A stretch of 10,067 nucleotides of DNA from JBGOTP01 sp041476545 (GTDB lineage: Bacteria; Acidobacteriota; Vicinamibacteria; Vicinamibacterales; CAVVIG01), in the NCBI GenBank assembly GCA_041476545.1, contig JBGOTP010000178.1, positions 1 to 10,067 of the forward strand, given 5' to 3'. Of the stretch, positions 7,208 to 10,067 are shown piece after piece; the first letter of the stretch is position 1; every line of letters begins with the position of its first letter. Under the pieces are notes generated by a model that saw only the letters and a list, made by a program, of their open reading frames with translations, was not told the origin of the DNA and searched no databases. Position numbers and translations under genes: made by a program.

Positions 7208-7594
7208 GTGTGGCAACCCAACCGCGCGCAGTGGTACGTCCTCTGGATCGCGGCGGCCCTGCTCATCGTCGCCTGGCCTCCAGCGCAGGGCGCAAGCCTG
7301 GGCATCAAGGTCGTGCGGTGGCTGGCGGATCCCACGGACGCGTTGCCGACCCTGCCAGGCCCGCTTCCGATGGGCCTCGACGACAACGGCGATGCGGTCG
7401 CCGCCCATGATCTGCAGGAGGCCGAGTACTACAGGCTCTACGCCAGCTCAGGGATGATCCGGACGCGCCTCCGGCTCAAGATCGTGGTGGATCCACTCGA
7501 TCCTTCGACCGAACGGCAACTCCTCACTGGCTTTGGGATTCTGAGCGGGCTGGGCGTCTGGCGGCTGGGCGCGAGGGGGAAGAGCCGAGCATGA
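7208..7594 (+). CDS. Small membrane protein of unknown function
   Basis: The 128-residue protein begins (GTG) MWQPNRAQWYVLWIAAALLIVAW by the chosen start. Residues about 9-24 form a membrane segment or signal anchor. A polar middle follows with a Pro-rich stretch (DALPTLPGPLPMGLDD, about 44-59) and an acidic/aromatic helix (HDLQEAEYYRLYAS). A second hydrophobic segment lies at about 105-120 (LLTGFGILSGLGVWRL), with a basic tail. The frame is open upstream to an ATG at 7079 inside tadA, but that part is Arg/Ser-rich shadow sequence, so the GTG at 7208, the only common start after the tadA stop, is taken. It has no visible Shine-Dalgarno, which leaves the start uncertain. I do not recognise a family. 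The two-helix topology with a soluble centre suggests an inner-membrane protein. It may be co-transcribed with tadA, 59 bases upstream. Confidence 0.6.
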   Translation: MWQPNRAQWYVLWIAAALLIVAWPPAQGASLGIKVVRWLADPTDALPTLPGPLPMGLDDNGDAVAAHDLQEAEYYRLYASSGMIRTRLRLKIVVDPLDPSTERQLLTGFGILSGLGVWRLGARGKSRA

Positions 7595-7610
7595 ATTTGG
7601 CCATTTGAAC

Positions 7611-7685
7611 ATCTGGTCATCGGTCATCTGGTCAACGGGAGTGGGTCATTGCCTAACACAACGACGCGATCCCAGATGACCAGAT
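7611..7685. repeat. Direct and inverted copies of ATCTGGTCA in a convergent spacer
   Basis: ATCTGGTCATC at 7611-7621 is perfectly inverted as GATGACCAGAT at 7675-7685, 11 base pairs with a 53-base loop. A second direct copy, CATCTGGTCA at 7625-7634, can pair with the same right arm, so two alternative hairpins compete. The heptamer GGTCATC is tandemly duplicated at 7615-7628, and GGTCATT recurs at 7644-7650. The block fills the roughly 100-base gap between two convergent genes and could terminate both, although there is no U tract. It may also be a remnant of a dispersed short repeat family. Confidence 0.7.
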
Positions 7686-7695
7686 TCGCGAGCGC

Positions 7696-8886
7696 CTATT
7701 GGCTGCTCGACTTGCCGCCGGCTGCTGCGCGAACTGCCGATTTCAGCGTGATGCGCTGCACGCGCCAGTTCTGCGCTTCGCCCGTATACAGCTCATTCTC
7801 CGAGGCGCAGTGCATTGAGTGCACCCAGGTGAACTGGCCGACTTTCTTGCCGGTTGATCCGAACCATCCGAGCAGATGACCTTCGAGATCGTCCTTGTAG
7901 ATCTTGCCGCCGGCGTCCGCGCTGAAGAGGAACTGCTGGCCCTGCGCGTTGGGCGGCGTGATGCACATCCCCCACGGCGAGCGCACGTTGTTGATAATGC
8001 GGACCGGGTTCAGATCGGGGTCGAACACTTGAATCCGGTTGTTGCCGCGGTCGCCAACATAGATGTTGCCCTTCGCATCGGAAGCAATTGTATGCGGTGT
8101 ACTGAACTGTCCGGGCTGGCTCCCGCGGTTGCCGATCGACTTTACAAAGGCGCCGTCCTTGTCGAACTTGGCCACGCGCGAATTGCCGTAGCCGTCCGCG
8201 ACGAAGATGTTGCCCTGCGTGTCCCAGGTGACGTCGGTTGGACGGTCGAACGTGCCGCCTCGTCCGGCACCGCTACCCGGGCCACCACCGCGCGCGGCTG
8301 GCGCGTGGCCGCGCTCGATATGTTCTTCGATCCAATCGATCGCCTCGGCTTTACGACCCAGCACCAGGGTGACGAGGCCCTGCGGGTTGAACTTCACCAC
8401 CATATTCGAGCCTTCGTCCACGATCCAGACGTTGTCGTCCTTGTCGACCCGTACGACGTGGGCGAACGAGGCGCCGTACATGTTCTGACCCCACTCCTTG
8501 ACGTACTTGTTGTTCTGGTCGAACTCGAAGAGCTCCGCCGCGGTCGCGCCACGAGCCGGGCCGGCGTTGCCGCTTCGCGTGTACACGAAGAGGTGCCGCC
8601 TGGAGTTCATCGCAACTCCGACGGTCTCACCGATCGTGTGGCCGTCGGGCATCAACGGCAGCGAGACCGCATCGTACGGGATCTGCGGCGCGCTCGCTTC
8701 GAGCTGCGCCTGTTCCGGATTCCCGCCTCCACGTCCACCGCCCCCGGCGGGCGCCTGGCCGGCCGTTGGGGCACCGCCGCTCGGCGCTCCACCCGCGGGC
8801 GCTCCACCCCCCGGGGCTCCGCCCCCGCGCTGTGCATAGACGACGACGCCCAGGAGCATCATGAGAACCACGAGATTACGTTTCAC
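7696..8886 (-). CDS. Secreted NHL-repeat beta-propeller, PAL-like (peptidyl-alpha-hydroxyglycine amidating lyase family)
   Basis: The protein has 396 residues. Its GTG start is fixed by a GGAGG five bases upstream, and it opens with a signal peptide (MKRNLVVLMMLLGVVVYAQ, cleavage near 18-19). A Gly/Ala/Pro-rich linker spans about 20-56. The rest is a beta propeller of NHL-like blades: VVRVDKDDNVWIVDEGSN, DVTWDTQGNIFVADGYGN, TIASDAKGNIYVGDRGNN. H143, H265 and H356 each lie 11 residues before the aromatic residue of their blade (W154, Y276, Y367). This is the same pattern as the three zinc histidines of eukaryotic PAL, which splits alpha-hydroxyglycine peptides into an amide and glyoxylate. Whether this bacterial relative has that activity is unknown; no mono-oxygenase partner is in the window. 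It could instead be a non-catalytic binding propeller. It is exported, so periplasmic or surface located. Confidence 0.88.
   Translation of the reverse strand: MKRNLVVLMMLLGVVVYAQRGGGAPGGGAPAGGAPSGGAPTAGQAPAGGGGRGGGNPEQAQLEASAPQIPYDAVSLPLMPDGHTIGETVGVAMNSRRHLFVYTRSGNAGPARGATAAELFEFDQNNKYVKEWGQNMYGASFAHVVRVDKDDNVWIVDEGSNMVVKFNPQGLVTLVLGRKAEAIDWIEEHIERGHAPAARGGGPGSGAGRGGTFDRPTDVTWDTQGNIFVADGYGNSRVAKFDKDGAFVKSIGNRGSQPGQFSTPHTIASDAKGNIYVGDRGNNRIQVFDPDLNPVRIINNVRSPWGMCITPPNAQGQQFLFSADAGGKIYKDDLEGHLLGWFGSTGKKVGQFTWVHSMHCASENELYTGEAQNWRVQRITLKSAVRAAAGGKSSSQ
8771..8830 (-). repeat. Four degenerate 15-base repeats encoding GGAP-type units
   Basis: The plus strand can be cut into four 15-base units, at 8771-8785, 8786-8800, 8801-8815 and 8816-8830. 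They are built on GCTCCACCCGCGGGC with several substitutions. On the minus strand they encode successive five-residue units such as GGGAP, AGGAP and SGGAP in the linker after the signal peptide of the PAL-like protein. The array probably varies in copy number between strains and acts as a flexible spacer. Confidence 0.7.
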
Positions 8887-8891
8887 GGCAG

Positions 8892-8896
8892 CCTCC
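8892..8896 (-). promoter_or_regulatory. Ribosome binding site that fixes the GTG start of the PAL-like gene
   Basis: The minus strand reads GGAGG-CTGCC-GTG. This consensus Shine-Dalgarno with 5-base spacing selects the GTG at 8886-8884 over the in-frame ATG at 8952, whose added residues are not signal-peptide-like. It is the clearest Shine-Dalgarno in the window. Confidence 0.8.
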
Positions 8897-8917
8897 CTCG
8901 TACAGCAAATTTCCGAA

Positions 8918-8923
8918 AGTATA
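8918..8923 (-). promoter_or_regulatory. Possible -10 element of the PAL-like gene
   Basis: TATACT on the minus strand lies about 32 bases before the GTG and would give a leader of about 25 bases containing the GGAGG. No convincing -35 hexamer is visible at 16-18 bases upstream, so support is limited. Confidence 0.35.
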
Positions 8924-8956
8924 CAGCGGATTGATGGAGGGCGCGGACGCATCGGT

Positions 8957-8962
8957 TACAAT
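8957..8962 (+). promoter_or_regulatory. Possible -10 element of the tRNA-Ser gene
   Basis: TACAAT lies 34 bases before the mature tRNA 5' end, in the only AT-rich patch of the spacer (TTACAATTAAAG). A TTGATG at 8931-8936 resembles a -35, but its 20-base spacing is too long. The element is divergent from the promoter of the PAL-like gene. Confidence 0.35.
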
Positions 8963-8996
8963 TAAAGATCTGCTTTGCGACGGTTCAGCCGCCTCA

Positions 8997-9087
8997 GGAG
9001 AGGTACCGAAGTGGTCGTAACGGGCGCGCCTCGAAAGCGTGTTGTCGGGTAACCGGCACGTGGGTTCGAATCCCACCCTCTCCGCCA
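8997..9087 (+). tRNA. tRNA-Ser (anticodon CGA), CCA encoded
   Basis: The gene folds as a complete class-II tRNA. The acceptor stem is GGAGAGG (8997-9003) with CCTCTCC (9077-9083), followed by discriminator G9084 and an encoded CCA (9085-9087). The D stem is CCG/CGG. The anticodon stem is CGCGC (9025-9029) with GCGTG (9037-9041, one G-U), and the loop is CTCGAAA with anticodon CGA at 9032-9034. A long variable arm (TGTCGG/CCGGCA) is the identity mark of serine tRNAs. The T arm is GTGGG-TTCGAAT-CCCAC. It reads UCG codons, which are common in a GC-rich genome. Confidence 0.97.
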
Positions 9088-9114
9088 ACCTTCGCTCACA
9101 ATTTCGCGAAGGTT
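9087..9114. terminator. 9-base-pair perfect hairpin directly behind the tRNA
   Basis: AACCTTCGC (9087-9095) and GCGAAGGTT (9106-9114) form a perfect stem around a 10-base loop, beginning on the last base of the tRNA CCA. It is followed by GCCCGCC and not by a T run, so it is not a classical intrinsic terminator in the plus direction. It may help 3'-end formation or processing of the tRNA precursor. Confidence 0.5.
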
Positions 9115-9156
9115 GCCCGCCGAAGCTTCAGGCTGACGCCGAACGCGAAGGCGGGC
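9115..9156. terminator. Second hairpin, between tRNA-Ser and the VWFA-related gene
   Basis: GCCCGCC (9115-9121) pairs perfectly with GGCGGGC (9150-9156) around a 28-base interior that includes the palindrome GAAGCTTC. It starts on the base after the previous hairpin and lies 5 bases beyond the stop codon of the convergent minus-strand gene. Together the two hairpins probably end transcription from both sides, although neither carries a U tract. Confidence 0.45.
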
Positions 9157-9161
9157 CCAGG

Positions 9162-10067
9162 TCAGGGCGTCACGCGAAAGGCCACGATTTCTCTGACCTC
9201 GACGCCGTCGCCCGGCGCGCTGAACTGCACGCCGTATTCGCCCACCGCGAGATTCGCCAGTATCAACTCGATCTGTGACGCCGTGCGCGCGTCGTCTGTC
9301 GTGACGGGCAGCGCCGATATCACCTGCCCGGCGCGATTCAGCAGGTGCGCCACGAGCGTGCGCGCCGCGTCCCCTGGACCGTAGACCGGCACGCGCAACA
9401 GCAAGCGCTCGGCGCGGCTGAACTCGCGCGCCGCCGCTGGCACCGCCCGTGGCTCCGCCTTCAGCCGCTGCAGTTCCGCGACTGTGCGGGCACGAAACAC
9501 CTCGGGAGTGCCCAGGGACGTCCGTGGCGACGTCAGATCCGGAATGGTGATCTCGCGCGCCTCGGAATCGAGAATCTCTCCCCGTGCGCCCTCAATCGAC
9601 AGACGCAGCGCGATCATTCCAGGCGGCGCGCTGAAACTGACCATCGCGGCACTTCCTGCGTCAGGCACTCGCCCGCGGAAGTACGGTGAGCCGTCGGCTC
9701 CGGATGCCGTCAGCGCAACGCGAACCGGCCCAGCCTCCTGTCCTCGATTTCCGCTGGGCTGCAACGCCGGCTCCCACACGAACGTCACCCGCATATCTCC
9801 GTTCGTCCCTCGCGCTGTCCCAATCCACGTGCGGATCACGCGGTTTCTCGAGACCGCGCTGGCGGAGAGCGCCGCCTCGACCGGATTCGGTGCAGACGCC
9901 GGCGCGGGTGCGGCCAGTCGCGCCGCTTCGGCTGGTTTGATGGCCCAGTAGCCTGGTCGATGACGAATCTCAAGTCCCGGTCGCCTCACTTTGACGGCAA
10001 TCGGGTGGAATTTTCCGTCCGGCGTTGCCATGTTCGAGCTGTAGCCAAGCAGGTAGTAGGCGCTCGC
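9162..10067 (-). CDS. VWFA-related Acidobacterial-domain protein, C-terminal part (5' end outside the window)
   Basis: The last 301 residues are present; the frame runs open through the right edge. The visible part opens ASAYYLLGYSSN, and residues 18-42 (GKF, then IAVKVRRPG and IRHRPGYWA) match the end of the TIGR03436-type VWFA-related domain found in many Acidobacteriota proteins. The von Willebrand A fold with its metal site would lie upstream, outside the window. After an Ala/Pro-rich linker (about 44-62) comes a roughly 230-residue region rich in beta strand (VRVALTASGADGSPYFRGRV, LILANLAVGEYGVQFSA). It resembles the immunoglobulin-like tails of these usually exported proteins. Their function is not established; surface binding or assembly roles are suggested by the fold only. 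The internal ATG at 10031 is not the true start, because the family signature continues upstream of it. Confidence 0.88.
   Translation of the reverse strand, partial: ASAYYLLGYSSNMATPDGKFHPIAVKVRRPGLEIRHRPGYWAIKPAEAARLAAPAPASAPNPVEAALSASAVSRNRVIRTWIGTARGTNGDMRVTFVWEPALQPSGNRGQEAGPVRVALTASGADGSPYFRGRVPDAGSAAMVSFSAPPGMIALRLSIEGARGEILDSEAREITIPDLTSPRTSLGTPEVFRARTVAELQRLKAEPRAVPAAAREFSRAERLLLRVPVYGPGDAARTLVAHLLNRAGQVISALPVTTDDARTASQIELILANLAVGEYGVQFSAPGDGVEVREIVAFRVTP

Noticed and set aside
7876..8934. A 352-codon plus-strand frame antisense to the PAL-like gene.
   Set aside because: It has no domain and no ribosome binding site, while the minus-strand frame has a signal peptide, a Shine-Dalgarno and NHL blades.
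8876..9088. A minus-strand frame starting MAERVGFEPTCRLPDNTLSRRARYDHF.
   Set aside because: It is the antisense translation of the tRNA-Ser gene, a well-known false protein (the 'GFEPTC.LP' pattern) in database annotations.
8997..9114. Possible integration (att) site at the tRNA-Ser 3' end.
   Set aside because: No second copy of the tRNA 3' end, no integrase and no foreign-looking DNA lie nearby within the window.

Overview
The window reads as ordinary chromosomal DNA of a GC-rich bacterium, most likely a member of the Acidobacteriota. The best taxonomic clue is the cut-off gene at the right edge. It ends in the C-terminal signature of the 'VWFA-related Acidobacterial domain' proteins (SAYYLLGY, then GKF..I.VKV.RPG..I..R.GYWA). 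The secreted NHL/PAL-like protein with a Gly/Ala/Pro-rich N-terminus fits the same phylum. Placement in Vicinamibacteria is only an impression; there is no rRNA or marker gene to prove it.

Layout from left to right. (1) Positions 1-445, minus strand: a VapBC-type toxin-antitoxin pair, with the PIN toxin running off the left edge and a perfect inverted repeat over the antitoxin start codon. (2) Positions 518-6575, minus strand: the two subunits of NADPH-type glutamate synthase, gltB then gltD, overlapping by 8 bases. Together they convert 2-oxoglutarate and glutamine into two glutamates. (3) Positions 6576-6671: a short divergent promoter region. (4) Positions 6672-7148, plus strand: tadA, the tRNA adenosine deaminase that makes inosine-34. 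(5) Positions 7208-7594, plus strand: a small membrane protein of unknown function. (6) Positions 7595-7695: a convergent spacer filled with short repeats. (7) Positions 7696-8886, minus strand: a secreted beta-propeller protein resembling peptidyl-alpha-hydroxyglycine alpha-amidating lyase (PAL), with the three expected zinc histidines. (8) Positions 8997-9087, plus strand: tRNA-Ser(CGA) with an encoded CCA. (9) Positions 9087-9156: two strong hairpins. (10) Positions 9162 to the right edge, minus strand: the C-terminal part of the VWFA-related protein.

The genes are mostly housekeeping (nitrogen assimilation, tRNA modification, a tRNA) with a toxin-antitoxin accessory module and two exported proteins. 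I see no phage, insertion sequence, CRISPR array or evident new multi-gene system. The less ordinary content is a set of small repeats and palindromes. One is a 9-base repeat inserted in frame in gltB, and others are a nearly 75-base repeat/inverted-repeat cluster between convergent genes and a double hairpin directly behind the tRNA. Many very long open frames on the opposite strand, including one of 1746 codons antisense to gltB, are by-products of high GC and are not reported as genes.
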